A stretch of DNA of 64,000 nt from NCBI RefSeq assembly GCF_020009625.1, contig NZ_JAIHLP010000002.1:682001-746000 (forward strand), written 5' to 3'. This document shows positions 35,879 to 44,885 of this stretch, in pieces. Position 1 is the stretch's first letter. Each line of letters opens with the position of its first letter. The DNA comes from Leifsonia poae (GTDB lineage: Bacteria > Actinomycetota > Actinomycetes > Actinomycetales > Microbacteriaceae). The notes beneath the pieces were generated by a model. It searched no databases and was not told the origin of the DNA. It saw only the letters and a list, made by a program, of their open reading frames with translations. A program made the translations under genes and the position numbers.

Positions 35879-36778
35879 ATGTCCATCGATGTCGACCCGT
35901 CCCCCGCCTTCGCCGAGTACGCGCATCCTGAGCGGCTCGTGAGCACCGAATGGCTTCAGGCCAACCTGGGCGAACCGGGTCTCGTCGTGGTGGAGTCCGA
36001 CGAGGATGTCCTGCTGTACGAGACCGGCCACATCCCCGGCGCGGTGAAGATCGATTGGCACACCGACCTCAACGACCCGGTGCAGCGCGACTACGTGCAG
36101 GGCGAGCGGTTCGCCGAACTTCTCGGCTCGAAGGGCATCGCCCGCGACAGCACGGTCGTGATCTACGGAGACAAGAACAACTGGTGGGCCGCATACGCCC
36201 TCTGGGTGTTCACGCTGTTCGGCCACGACGATGTGCGACTGCTCGACGGCGGCCGTGACAAGTGGATCGCCGAGGGCCGCGAGCTCACCACCGCCCCGAC
36301 AACACCGACGCCGGTGGAGTACCCGGTGATCGAACGCGACGACACCGTCGTCCGCGCATTCAAAGACGATGTGCTCGCCCACTTCGGCAAGCCGCTCATC
36401 GACGTGCGCTCCCCGGAGGAGTACAGCGGCGAGCGCACCGAGATCCCCGGCTACCCGACCGAGGGCGCGTTGCGTGCCGGCCACATCCCGTCGGCCGCCT
36501 CGGTGCCGTGGGCGCGCGCGGCCGCGCCGGATGCGACTTTCAAGCGGCGCCCGGAGCTCGAGTCGATCTACCTCGGCGACGCCGGGCTGAAGGAAGGCGA
36601 CGACGTGATCGCCTACTGCCGCATCGGTGAGCGCTCGAGTCACACCTGGTTCGTGCTGACGCACCTGCTCGGCTTCGAGAATGTGCGCAACTACGACGGC
36701 TCCTGGACGGAGTGGGGCAGCGCGGTGCGCGTGCCGATCGCCGTCGGCAGCGAGCCGGGCGAGGTTCCCGCGAAGTAG
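35879..36778 (+). CDS. sulfurtransferase with tandem rhodanese domains
   Basis: 299 residues from ATG 35879, which has CAGGAGG upstream. Two rhodanese domains are present: the first (about 20-135) is inactive, with GDKNN at the loop, while the second carries the catalytic Cys247 in [11 protein letters not shown]. That CRxGxR loop is typical of thiosulfate sulfurtransferases, which move sulfane sulfur to cyanide or other thiol acceptors. The sufE gene follows after nine bases, so it probably feeds sulfur handling or Fe-S cluster assembly. Cytoplasmic; no signal peptide. Confidence 0.93.
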   Translation: MSIDVDPSPAFAEYAHPERLVSTEWLQANLGEPGLVVVESDEDVLLYETGHIPGAVKIDWHTDLNDPVQRDYVQGERFAELLGSKGIARDSTVVIYGDKNNWWAAYALWVFTLFGHDDVRLLDGGRDKWIAEGRELTTAPTTPTPVEYPVIERDDTVVRAFKDDVLAHFGKPLIDVRSPEEYSGERTEIPGYPTEGALRAGHIPSAASVPWARAAAPDATFKRRPELESIYLGDAGLKEGDDVIAYCRIGERSSHTWFVLTHLLGFENVRNYDGSWTEWGSAVRVPIAVGSEPGEVPAK

Positions 36779-36787
36779 CCTGGAGTC

Positions 36788-37228
36788 ATGACAGACCTGG
36801 CCCCCGCACTCGCGGAGATCCGAGACGACTTCCTCGCGCTGGAGCAGCCGGACCGACTGCAGCTGCTCCTCGAGTTCTCCAACGAACTCCCCGAGCTGCC
36901 TGCCCGCTACAGCGAGCATCCGGATCTGCTCGAACGCGTGGAAGAGTGCCAGTCGCCGGTCTTCATCTTCACCGAGGTGGACGAGCAGCGGATCGTCCAT
37001 CTCTTCGCGACGGCGCCCCGCGAGTCCCCGACCACCAGGGGGTTCGCCTCGATCCTGGTGCAGGGTCTCGCCGGTCTCACCGCAGACGAGGTTCTCGCCG
37101 TCCCCGACGACTACCCGCAGACGCTCGGTCTCACCCAGGCCGTCTCGCCGCTGCGCATCCGGGGCATGTCGGCCCTTCTCGGCCGCACCAAACGCCAGGT
37201 GCGCGAGAAGATCGCCGCGACGAGTTGA
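36788..37228 (+). CDS. SufE-family sulfur acceptor protein
   Basis: 146 residues with the SufE fold and the persulfide-carrying Cys54 in VEECQSPVF. SufE accepts sulfur from a cysteine desulfurase and passes it to the scaffold for Fe-S clusters. The gene is in an operon with the rhodanese, as often seen in actinobacteria. The C-terminal helix with KRQVREKI is typical. No suf genes are in view, so the desulfurase partner lies elsewhere. Confidence 0.92.
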   Translation: MTDLAPALAEIRDDFLALEQPDRLQLLLEFSNELPELPARYSEHPDLLERVEECQSPVFIFTEVDEQRIVHLFATAPRESPTTRGFASILVQGLAGLTADEVLAVPDDYPQTLGLTQAVSPLRIRGMSALLGRTKRQVREKIAATS

Positions 37229-37230
37229 CG

Positions 37231-37268
37231 CGAATTGCCGTGCGATCAGATGATCGCACGGCAATTCG
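37231..37268. terminator. convergent terminator between sufE and an ABC operon
   Basis: A perfect 18-bp inverted repeat beginning CGAATTGCCGTGCGATCA with a two-base centre. It starts two bases after the sufE stop and lies before the convergent permease stop, so it can serve both directions. Confidence 0.8.
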
Positions 37269-37289
37269 TGACACGTGGATGACCTACGG

Positions 37290-38129
37290 CTACTTGATCG
37301 CGCCCGCGGTGAGGCCGGCGACGAAGTTGCGTTGCAGCAGCAGGAACGCGACGACCACCGGGATCGAGACCACGAGGGATGCGGCCATGATCTGGTTCCA
37401 GTAGACATTCGTCGAAGTCGAGTACTGCTGCAGGCCCACGGCGAGGGTCTGCGTCGGCCCGGTCGTCAGCACCGAGGCGAACAGCACCTCACCCCAGGAG
37501 GTCATGAAGCTGTAGATCGCCACCGCGACGATGCCTGGGCGGGCCGCCGGCAGCACGACGTTCCACAGCGCCCCCATCGGACCGTTGCCGTCGACCTTCG
37601 CCGCTTCGTCGAGTTCGCGTGGGATGCCGTCGAAGTAGCCGGCGAGCATCCAGATCGAGAACGGCAGCACGAAGGTCAGGTAGGTGAGGATCAGCCCGAA
37701 CTGTGTTCCGACGAGCTGGATGCCGAGCAGCTGGTCGAGGTTCACGAAGATGAGGAACAGAGGAAGAAGGAACAGCACGCCCGGGAACATCTGTGTGGAG
37801 AGCACCGCGGTGGTGAAGACCGTGCGGCCTTTGAACCGCCAGCGCGACACCGCGTACGCCGCGAAGATTGCGATCACCAGGCTGATCAGCGTGGCCGAGG
37901 TGCACACGATGAGACTGTTCATGAAGAACGTCGCCAGCGGAACCGTGGTCCAGATGTCGATGAACGGCTGGAAGGTGATGTTCTTGGGAATCCACGAGAA
38001 GCTCGTCGTCACCTCGCCGAGCGGCTTGATCGCCGAGGTGACCATCACGTAGAGCGGCACGATCGTGAAGATCGACAGCACCACGAGAACGATCACGCGG
38101 AAGGCTTTTGCCCCGATAGTCTCACGCAC
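37290..38129 (-). CDS. carbohydrate ABC transporter permease (MalG type)
   Basis: 279 residues, six membrane segments, and the EAA loop EAAKVDGNGPMGALWNVVLP (read as LDEAAKVDGNG) near residue 180 that docks on the ATPase. It belongs to the CUT1 family of sugar importers. The start overlaps the end of the MalF-type gene by eight bases. The operon has no ATP-binding subunit, so a shared MsiK-like ATPase is expected. Confidence 0.93.
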   Translation of the reverse strand: MRETIGAKAFRVIVLVVLSIFTIVPLYVMVTSAIKPLGEVTTSFSWIPKNITFQPFIDIWTTVPLATFFMNSLIVCTSATLISLVIAIFAAYAVSRWRFKGRTVFTTAVLSTQMFPGVLFLLPLFLIFVNLDQLLGIQLVGTQFGLILTYLTFVLPFSIWMLAGYFDGIPRELDEAAKVDGNGPMGALWNVVLPAARPGIVAVAIYSFMTSWGEVLFASVLTTGPTQTLAVGLQQYSTSTNVYWNQIMAASLVVSIPVVVAFLLLQRNFVAGLTAGAIK

Positions 38130-39120
38130 GCTGGGACCTCCGATTGAGCACGAGCAGGTAGATGCCGCTGACCAACAGCAGGAACAACAGCAGGAGCACG
38201 GACATGGCCGCGCCGGAGCCGAAGTTCCAGGTCAGGAACGACGCGTTGTAGATGTGGAACGAGATGAGGTCGCCCGCCGGTGGTTGCGCGGTGCTCCCGA
38301 ACAACACATATGGGGTATTGAAGTCGTTGAACGTCCATAAGAACATCACGAGGATGAGCACCGAGTTCACCGGTCTCAGCATCGGCAACGTGATGCTGCG
38401 CCACTGGCGGAACGGCTTGGCGCCGTCGACGGCGGATGCTTCGTACACATCTTCAGGCACGCTCTGCAGCCCGGCCATCAGCATCAGGAAGGCGAACGGC
38501 CACATCCGCCAGATCGCCACGATCACGACAGACCAGAAGGCGTTGCCGCCGATCAGCCAGAACGGCTTGGTGTCGCCCAGGTGCAGCTGGTCGATGAGGA
38601 AATGGTTGACCGCCCCGGTGTCCTGCTGGAGCATGAACTTCCAGGCGATGACGCCGGCGTAGATCGGCAGGGCGTAGGGAATGAGGAACAGCGTGCGGAA
38701 GATGCCGCGGCCGCGGAACTTGCGTTGCAGGGCGACGCCGGCGCACATCCCGAGCCCCCACGAGATGCTCACGACGAGAACCGTGAACCCGCAGGTGACG
38801 AGGAACGACTGGAGCAGTCCCTTGCCGACGGACTGGTTGAAATCGAGCGCGACGGCGTAGTTCCCGAACCCGAGCCAGGGGGCTTCCGCCCAGTTGGCGA
38901 TGAAGAACTTGGTCAGCCCGATGAAGCTGATCCAGACGCCGGTGACCATCGGGATGAGGTGGACGATGATCTCGAAGAACACCGCGGGCGCGAGCAGGGC
39001 GAACGGCAGCCACCATCCCTTCGGGCGCGGCCGTTTCTGCTTCTTGGGAGCCGGGGTCGCGCCGGCTGTGACGGCGGGCGGCGGCGCTCCGGTCGTCGAG
39101 CGCGATGTCGTCGCTGACAT
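38122..39120 (-). CDS. carbohydrate ABC transporter permease (MalF type)
   Basis: 332 residues. A Pro/Lys-rich cytoplasmic N terminus (TPAPKKQKRPRPKGWW) precedes six membrane segments, with the EAA loop YEASAVDGAKPFRQW near 235. It pairs with the MalG-type permease to form the channel of a CUT1 sugar importer. It follows the binding-protein gene after 83 bases. Confidence 0.93.
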   Translation of the reverse strand: MSATTSRSTTGAPPPAVTAGATPAPKKQKRPRPKGWWLPFALLAPAVFFEIIVHLIPMVTGVWISFIGLTKFFIANWAEAPWLGFGNYAVALDFNQSVGKGLLQSFLVTCGFTVLVVSISWGLGMCAGVALQRKFRGRGIFRTLFLIPYALPIYAGVIAWKFMLQQDTGAVNHFLIDQLHLGDTKPFWLIGGNAFWSVVIVAIWRMWPFAFLMLMAGLQSVPEDVYEASAVDGAKPFRQWRSITLPMLRPVNSVLILVMFLWTFNDFNTPYVLFGSTAQPPAGDLISFHIYNASFLTWNFGSGAAMSVLLLLFLLLVSGIYLLVLNRRSQRA

Positions 39121-39203
39121 TCGAATGTTTCCTTTGACGAGGGGGTCGTGGTGGCTGGCCGGCCGCCGCGCGGGCTGCGCAGCGGCCGGGTGACGGGGCC
39201 TGT

Positions 39204-40514
39204 CTAGCCGGCCGCCTTCACTTGATCCTGCGCGGTCTGCAACGCCGACTTGATGTCGGACGACGAGACCGTTCCACCGGTGGCGATCTTGGCGAACATG
39301 TTGTTCATCGCCTTGCCGACGGTGTTCTCGTACTGGTCTTCGGACGATACCAGCGGCAGCGGCTCGGAGCGGTTGTTGTAGATGTCGAGGAAGGTCTTGG
39401 CCTCCTCGGCGTTGGTGGTGAACGTGGCGGTCGCGCCCTGCAGCACCGGCAGGGAAGCGTAGGGCTTGCCCAGGGTGGACTGGGTCGCCTCGCTCGTCAT
39501 GTACTTCACGAACTGCAGCGACGCATCCTTGTTCTTCGTGTTCTTGAAGATGGACATGTTGATGCCGGCCGGGAAGGTGGCGATGTTCGATTTCGCGTCG
39601 GCGGGGGCCGGGAAGGCCACGACACCGTACTGGTCGCTCGTCATGCCGTTCGAGGTGATCGTCGCGTCAGCGTTGTTCTGGTTGAGGATCATCGCGACCT
39701 TGCCCTGGGCGAAGTTCGCCGTGGAGATGGAGGCGTTGTCGATCTGCGCGTCGGACGGGTTGACCACCTTGTCCTTCTGCATCAGGTCGAGGTAGCGCTG
39801 GATGCCGTCGACGGATGCGGCACCCGTGAACGTCGGGTTGCCCTTCGAGTCGAACGGCGACGCGCCGCCCTGTGCACCGGTGATGAACGCGAAGTGGATG
39901 TTCTCCGTGTAGCTTCCGGCGGCGAGCGACATGCCCCAGACCTTCTTGGCCGGATCGGTCAGCTTCTGCGCGTCGGTGACGAGCTCCTCCCATGTCGTCG
40001 GCGCGGTGAGGCCGGCGTCAGAGAACATCTTCTTGTTGTAGTAGAGGCCGTATGCGAACCCGTAGAGCGGAACGGAGGTCGGGTCGGTTCCCGGCGCCCC
40101 ACCGGTCTGCAGGGCGGTCTTGACGAACTTGTCCGCGCCGCCGATGGCCTTCATGTTGGCCGAATCGAACGGCAGGAACGCCTTCGTCGCCTGCAGCGAC
40201 GACGCCCAGGTGTTGCCGATGTTGACCACGTCCGGACCCTGCCCGCTGGTGACAGCGGTCTGGATGCGCGTCTGCAGGTCGTTCCACCCGATCACCTCGA
40301 GCTTGACCTTGATCCCGGTCTCTTTGGTGAACTTGTCGAGTACCGGCTTGAGGACTTCCTGGTCGTTCGCCACGCTCGTTCCCTGGTTGCTGGCCCAGTA
40401 CGTGATCGTGGCGCCCTTCGTCGAGCCGGTGGACCCGCTCGAACTGCATCCCGCCATCGTGACGGCGAGCGCTGCAGCGGCGACCGCCGCGAGAATCGCG
40501 CGTTTCTTGCCCAT
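39204..40514 (-). CDS. extracellular sugar-binding lipoprotein of ABC importer
   Basis: 436 residues from ATG 40514 (AAGGAAG upstream). The signal peptide AILAAVAAAALAVTMAGC ends in the lipobox MAGC, so it is lipid-anchored outside the membrane. The rest is a two-lobe type 1 solute-binding protein (ITYWASNQG start, NKKMFSDAGLTAPTTWEE hinge region). It delivers sugar to the two permeases downstream. The LacI regulator gene lies upstream in the same direction. The substrate is not evident; no hydrolase is linked. Confidence 0.93.
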   Translation of the reverse strand: MGKKRAILAAVAAAALAVTMAGCSSSGSTGSTKGATITYWASNQGTSVANDQEVLKPVLDKFTKETGIKVKLEVIGWNDLQTRIQTAVTSGQGPDVVNIGNTWASSLQATKAFLPFDSANMKAIGGADKFVKTALQTGGAPGTDPTSVPLYGFAYGLYYNKKMFSDAGLTAPTTWEELVTDAQKLTDPAKKVWGMSLAAGSYTENIHFAFITGAQGGASPFDSKGNPTFTGAASVDGIQRYLDLMQKDKVVNPSDAQIDNASISTANFAQGKVAMILNQNNADATITSNGMTSDQYGVVAFPAPADAKSNIATFPAGINMSIFKNTKNKDASLQFVKYMTSEATQSTLGKPYASLPVLQGATATFTTNAEEAKTFLDIYNNRSEPLPLVSSEDQYENTVGKAMNNMFAKIATGGTVSSSDIKSALQTAQDQVKAAG

Positions 40515-40627
40515 GTGACTTCCTTGTCTCTCGAGTTGCGAGGTCGCCCCCGGCGCATCTTCCGTGTTCGCCGGGCTGAGAGGTCCGGTGACGGGGGTGC
40601 ATCCGTGGGTCGTTGGGAAGAGCATAA

Positions 40628-40641
40628 CTTAACCGGTTAGG
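40628..40641. promoter_or_regulatory. LacI-type operator upstream of the ABC operon
   Basis: The centre TAACCGGTTA is a perfect palindrome with the central CG step that LacI/GalR regulators recognise. It lies about 115 bases upstream of the binding-protein start and just past the regulator gene stop, so it should control the ABC operon. Confidence 0.6.
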
Positions 40642-40649
40642 GTTGCAAG

Positions 40650-41681
40650 TCACTTTCCGGTATCGACTGCATCACGCTCTCGGACCGGCCTCAGACTGGT
40701 CTCGCGGACATGCAGAACACTGGCCGGCGACACGTCCGATTCCGGTTCGCGGCCGGCCAGCCTGTCGAGCAGCACGCGTGCGCTGCGGCGGCCCTGATCG
40801 TCCACGTGCCGCTCGAGCGCCGTGACCGTCGGCGTAGCGATCTGACAGATCATCGAATCGTCCCAGCTGATCAACGCCACATCCTGTCGTTCGGCGTGCC
40901 GCAGGGCGCTTGCCACGCCGAGCGCCATCACGTCATTCGACGCCACGATCGCCGTCGCCACCTCGCCGGTGCGCAGCATCGCCGCCGCGATGCGGTGCGC
41001 GGTTTCCATGGTGTAGTCGCATTCGAAGAAGGTGACCCGGATGCCGCGGGCAGCGCACTCAGACGCGATCGCCGACCGCCGGTCGAGTTCGTGCGAGAGC
41101 AGCAATGGGCCCGTCATATGCGCGATGTGCCGGTGGCCGAGTGACGCGAGGTGCTCGACGATCGTCTTCGCGTCGTTCGCCTGGTCCTCGATGCGCGAGA
41201 GACCCGTGACGCCATCGGCGTAGACACCGTGGAGCACGAACGGCATCTCGAGCTCGCCCAGCAGGCTCGGCCGGGGGTCGTCGATCGCCAGGTCGAGCAC
41301 GATCACACCGTCGACGCGTCGCTCAGCGCTCCACTGGCGGTAGACCTCGAGGTCTCCCCCGCGGGTTCCGACCATGCGCAGCAGCAGGCTCTGGCTGGCA
41401 CGGGAGAGGACATCCTCGATGCCGCCGAGCAGGCTCATGTAGTAGGGCTCGGCTCCCAAGAGCTCGGGGTCGCGCTTGAGCACGATGCCGATCGCGTCCG
41501 CCCGTGACAGCGACAGTGCCCGCGCGCTCGAGCTCGGATGCCAACCCAGTTCGGTCGCCAGCAGCAGCACGCGCTGACGGGTCGCCTCGCTCACCCCGGG
41601 TTGCCCGTTCAGAGCGTAGGAGACCGACGCCTTCGAGATCCCGAGCGTTTGCGCGAGCACCTGGATAGTGACCCGGGGCAT
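40650..41681 (-). CDS. LacI-family transcriptional regulator
   Basis: 343 residues from ATG 41681 (GGAAGG upstream). The N-terminal HTH is VTIQVLAQTLGISKASVSYALNG, and the hinge helix SSSARALSLSRA contains the minor-groove-inserting residues. A periplasmic-binding-like sensor domain follows. It sits upstream of, and in line with, the sugar importer it presumably represses; a palindrome (TAACCGGTTA) lies between the two. Confidence 0.92.
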   Translation of the reverse strand: MPRVTIQVLAQTLGISKASVSYALNGQPGVSEATRQRVLLLATELGWHPSSSARALSLSRADAIGIVLKRDPELLGAEPYYMSLLGGIEDVLSRASQSLLLRMVGTRGGDLEVYRQWSAERRVDGVIVLDLAIDDPRPSLLGELEMPFVLHGVYADGVTGLSRIEDQANDAKTIVEHLASLGHRHIAHMTGPLLLSHELDRRSAIASECAARGIRVTFFECDYTMETAHRIAAAMLRTGEVATAIVASNDVMALGVASALRHAERQDVALISWDDSMICQIATPTVTALERHVDDQGRRSARVLLDRLAGREPESDVSPASVLHVRETSLRPVRERDAVDTGK

Positions 41682-41757
41682 GGCAACGCCTTCCACTTCG
41701 ATTCTTTCAATACCATAATCCGCCAGCGACCCGCGGATGCCCGGCGGCGCCTCCGCG

Positions 41758-42930
41758 TCAGCCGACGGTGTCGCCGAGCCAGTCGGCGATCGCGTTGGTC
41801 CACCGCTCCTCGTCGTAGTTCCAGAGCTTTGTGTGCAGTGCGGTGGCGAAGGGCACGAGTGTGACGATATCGCTGCGCGCCCGCGCGAGTGCCCGCGATG
41901 CGGTGGAGGGCACGAACCCGTCGTCGTCGCTGTGCAGGATGAGCATCGGCAGCGCGAGGTCGGAGGCCCTCGCAACGAAGTTCATGCTGGCCAGATCGAT
42001 CGGCGCTCCCAGCCCGGTGATCGGACCGCTCCACGTCGATTCGATGAGCCGCAACGCCCCCTGTGTGATCGGGTCGGGCAGCCGCAGCAGTCGCGCCTGG
42101 TATTCGAGGGTGTCGATCCAGTCGATCACCGGCGAATCGAGGATGATCCCCCGGATGAGTTCACTCGCAGACGATCGGGTGATCGTCTGCAGCACGACCG
42201 CGCCACCCATCGACCATCCCATCAGCACGATCGACCGGGCGCCGTTCTCCTGGGCGAACCGGATCGCCGCGTCGATGTCGCGCCACTCCGTGCCGCCCAG
42301 CCCGTACCGCCGGTCGGCACTCGGGGGTGCGTCGCCGTCGTTGCGGTACGACGCGAGCAGACAGGTGAAGCCTTCGCGGTGGAAGACCGGGACCGCCCGC
42401 AGCCCCTCCTGCCGGGTGGCGCCCCAGCCGTGCACCTGGATGACCCAGCGGCCGTCGTCGATGCCCTCGGCGGGGAAATGCCAGGCCGGCGCCTCCCCCA
42501 GCTCGGTCTCGATCATGACACTGTTCGCAGAGAGCCCCAGTTCCTCGGGCTCGAGGTAGTAGTAGCCGCTCAGCCGGGCCCTCGTCGTCGGACGCAACTC
42601 GCCGAAGGCGACTCTCTGGACGTCACGCGTCACCGTGCCGTCGCGCTTTTCGATCACGCCCCCGATGCGGGCGTATCCCGTGTCGTCGTCGAACCAGAGC
42701 CCGTACCGGCCGGGAACAGCGGAATCCGGTGTGTCTTTGAGCGTCACCGTGCCGGCTTCGTCGTCCACGGCCCGGATGCTCTGATTCTGCGGCCGTTTGC
42801 GCACCGGAGTGATCACGGTTCGCGCCACACGGGCCATCACGAAGCCGGCACCGGCCGCCGTGAGCAGCACGAGGCCGCCGGCGACACCGGCGGCTGTGAT
42901 CAAGGATTTCGCGATCGTCGACCTCGCCAT
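41758..42930 (-). CDS. alpha/beta hydrolase, membrane-anchored
   Basis: 390 residues. An N-terminal hydrophobic segment (ITAAGVAGGLVLLTAAGAGFVMA) anchors it. The hydrolase core has the oxyanion region VHGWGA, nucleophile Ser240 in GWSMGG, acid Asp in HSDDDGF and His in ALHTKLW. Family members with this plan are esterases or peptidase-like enzymes of unknown substrate. Monocistronic; divergent from the DUF3000 gene. Confidence 0.87.
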   Translation of the reverse strand: MARSTIAKSLITAAGVAGGLVLLTAAGAGFVMARVARTVITPVRKRPQNQSIRAVDDEAGTVTLKDTPDSAVPGRYGLWFDDDTGYARIGGVIEKRDGTVTRDVQRVAFGELRPTTRARLSGYYYLEPEELGLSANSVMIETELGEAPAWHFPAEGIDDGRWVIQVHGWGATRQEGLRAVPVFHREGFTCLLASYRNDGDAPPSADRRYGLGGTEWRDIDAAIRFAQENGARSIVLMGWSMGGAVVLQTITRSSASELIRGIILDSPVIDWIDTLEYQARLLRLPDPITQGALRLIESTWSGPITGLGAPIDLASMNFVARASDLALPMLILHSDDDGFVPSTASRALARARSDIVTLVPFATALHTKLWNYDEERWTNAIADWLGDTVG

Positions 42931-43028
42931 GTGAGCAGAGTAGACCCGAATCCCCGCACCCCGCCCAGGAGTTCACCAGCGGCGTGCCTTACCGTTCCGC
43001 GAACGCATTCGACCCTAGTGTTCGTTTT

Positions 43029-43625
43029 GTGCCGACAACATCCTCGACTCCCAGCACTCCCCCGGAGTTCGCCGCGGCGTTGCAGACGATACGCGCCGTG
43101 CAGTCGCGTCCCGAACTGGTGATCAGCGAGATTCCCGCCCCGGGCCAGCTCGCGCCGTTCGCGGTCGCCCTGGCGGCGGATGTGCGGCCCGCGCGCCACG
43201 GCGCCGATTCCGATCTGGGCACCGGCCGGTTCATCCTGCTCTACGATCCGGACGAGCCGGAGGCCTGGGGAGGTCGCTTCCGTGTCGTGTGTTTCGCCCA
43301 GGCGCCGTTGGAGACCGATATCGGCCTCGATCCGTTCCTCGCCGATGTCGCCTGGTCCTGGCTCGTGGATGCGCTCGACGCGCGCCGGGCGAGCTATACG
43401 GCCGCCAGCGGAACAGCCACCAAGATCATCTCCACCGGTTTCGGCGAGCTCGCCAAACAGGGGGACGGCTCGCAGATCGAGCTCCGCGCCTCCTGGACCC
43501 CGCTCGAGAACGATGTCACCGCCCATGTCGAAGGCTGGGGTGAGCTGCTCTGCATGCTCGCGGGGCTGCCGCCCGCCGGTGAGGGTGTGAGCCTGCTCTC
43601 CGCGAGACGGACGCCGCGTGCCTGA
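43029..43625 (+). CDS. DUF3000-family protein
   Basis: 198 residues. Start set at GTG 43029 (VPTTSSTP), which may be a leaderless start; another GTG at 42984 gives 15 more residues. The sequence WGGRFRVVCFAQAPLETDIG, then WSWLVDAL and SIQLRASWTP-like EIELRASW patterns are those of the actinobacterial DUF3000 family, function unknown. It overlaps the RNase D gene by eight bases, a pairing widely conserved in actinobacteria. Confidence 0.88.
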   Translation: MPTTSSTPSTPPEFAAALQTIRAVQSRPELVISEIPAPGQLAPFAVALAADVRPARHGADSDLGTGRFILLYDPDEPEAWGGRFRVVCFAQAPLETDIGLDPFLADVAWSWLVDALDARRASYTAASGTATKIISTGFGELAKQGDGSQIELRASWTPLENDVTAHVEGWGELLCMLAGLPPAGEGVSLLSARRTPRA

Positions 43626-44814
43626 TCACTCCGTCATCGCTACCCGGGAGGACTACCTCAGCGCCGTCGACGCGATCGCCGGCGGAACCGGTCCCGTCGC
43701 CGTCGACGCCGAGCGCGCCTCCGGTTTCCGCTACTCGCAGCGCGCCTATCTCATCCAGGTCTTCCGCCGCGGCGCGGGGACGTTCCTGTTCGATCCGCCC
43801 GCCGTCGGACGCTTCGACGAGTTGAATGCGGCGATCGCCGACGACGAGTGGGTCCTCCACGCTGCCACCCAGGATCTGACCTGCCTACGCGAAGTCGGTC
43901 TCGACCCGCACACCATCTTCGACACCGAACTCGCCGCGCGCCTGCTCGGGATGCCCCGCGTCGGCCTCGGCACCGTCGTGGAGGAACTGCTCGGCGTGCA
44001 CCTCGCCAAAGAGCATTCGGCGGCGGACTGGTCGACGCGCCCCCTCCCGGAACCGTGGCTGGTCTACGCCGCCCTCGACGTCGAGCTCCTCCCCGATCTG
44101 CGCGATGCGATCGCGGGCCTGCTCGAAGAAGCCGGCAAGACCGGGTATGCCCGGCAGGAGTTCGCCGACGAGCTCGCCCGCGATCTCAAGCCGGTGCGCG
44201 CCGAACCGTGGCGCCGTCTCTCGGGGATCCACTCCATCAGAGGTCTGCGCAATCTCGCCGCCGCCCGGGAGCTCTGGCTGAGCCGCGACGAGTTCGCCCG
44301 CGAGAGCGACACCGCGCCCGGTCGGCTCATCCCGGATGCGTCGCTCACCGCCGCCGCCAAAGCGTTTCCCGAATCCAAGCGCGCGCTCGCCGCGTTACGC
44401 GAGTTCAACGGTCGGGCGAGTCGCACTGAGATCGACCGCTGGTGGGACGCCATCGAGCGCGCTCGCACCACCAAGGATCTGCCGGTGCTGCGCGGCAATG
44501 GCGACACGCTGCCGCCGCCGCGCGCCTGGGGCGATCGCAACCCCGAGGCGGATGCCCGGCTCAAGGCCGCCCGCGCGGCTCTCGGCGAGCTGTCCGAGGA
44601 GCTCGCCATTCCGGTCGAGAACCTGCTCACACCGGAGACACTGCGCCGCGTGGCCTGGGCCCCTCCCGCAGAACCCGATCCCGAGGCGATCGGATCGGCC
44701 CTCGCCGAATGGGGCGCGCGACCCTGGCAGATTGAGGCAACCACACAGCTGATCAGCCAGGCCTTTGTCGATGCCCACCAAACCGACGTCGAGCCTGACG
44801 AAGCCGATTCGTAG
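43618..44814 (+). CDS. rnd: ribonuclease D-like 3'-5' exonuclease
   Basis: 398 residues, GTG start. The DEDDy exonuclease domain has Asp30 and Glu32 in VDAERA, Asp in HAATQDL, and Tyr/Asp in VYAALDVELL; an HRDC domain follows (about 215-295). RNase D trims structured RNA 3' ends such as tRNA precursors. The C-terminal region after 300 is an actinobacterial extension. Coupled to the DUF3000 gene by overlap. Confidence 0.93.
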   Translation: MPDHSVIATREDYLSAVDAIAGGTGPVAVDAERASGFRYSQRAYLIQVFRRGAGTFLFDPPAVGRFDELNAAIADDEWVLHAATQDLTCLREVGLDPHTIFDTELAARLLGMPRVGLGTVVEELLGVHLAKEHSAADWSTRPLPEPWLVYAALDVELLPDLRDAIAGLLEEAGKTGYARQEFADELARDLKPVRAEPWRRLSGIHSIRGLRNLAAARELWLSRDEFARESDTAPGRLIPDASLTAAAKAFPESKRALAALREFNGRASRTEIDRWWDAIERARTTKDLPVLRGNGDTLPPPRAWGDRNPEADARLKAARAALGELSEELAIPVENLLTPETLRRVAWAPPAEPDPEAIGSALAEWGARPWQIEATTQLISQAFVDAHQTDVEPDEADS

Positions 44815-44885
44815 GAAGAGTCAAACGATTCTTCTCCCACCGGCGCCGTCTTTAGGATCGGTACGACCTGATTGTGGGAGGCATT

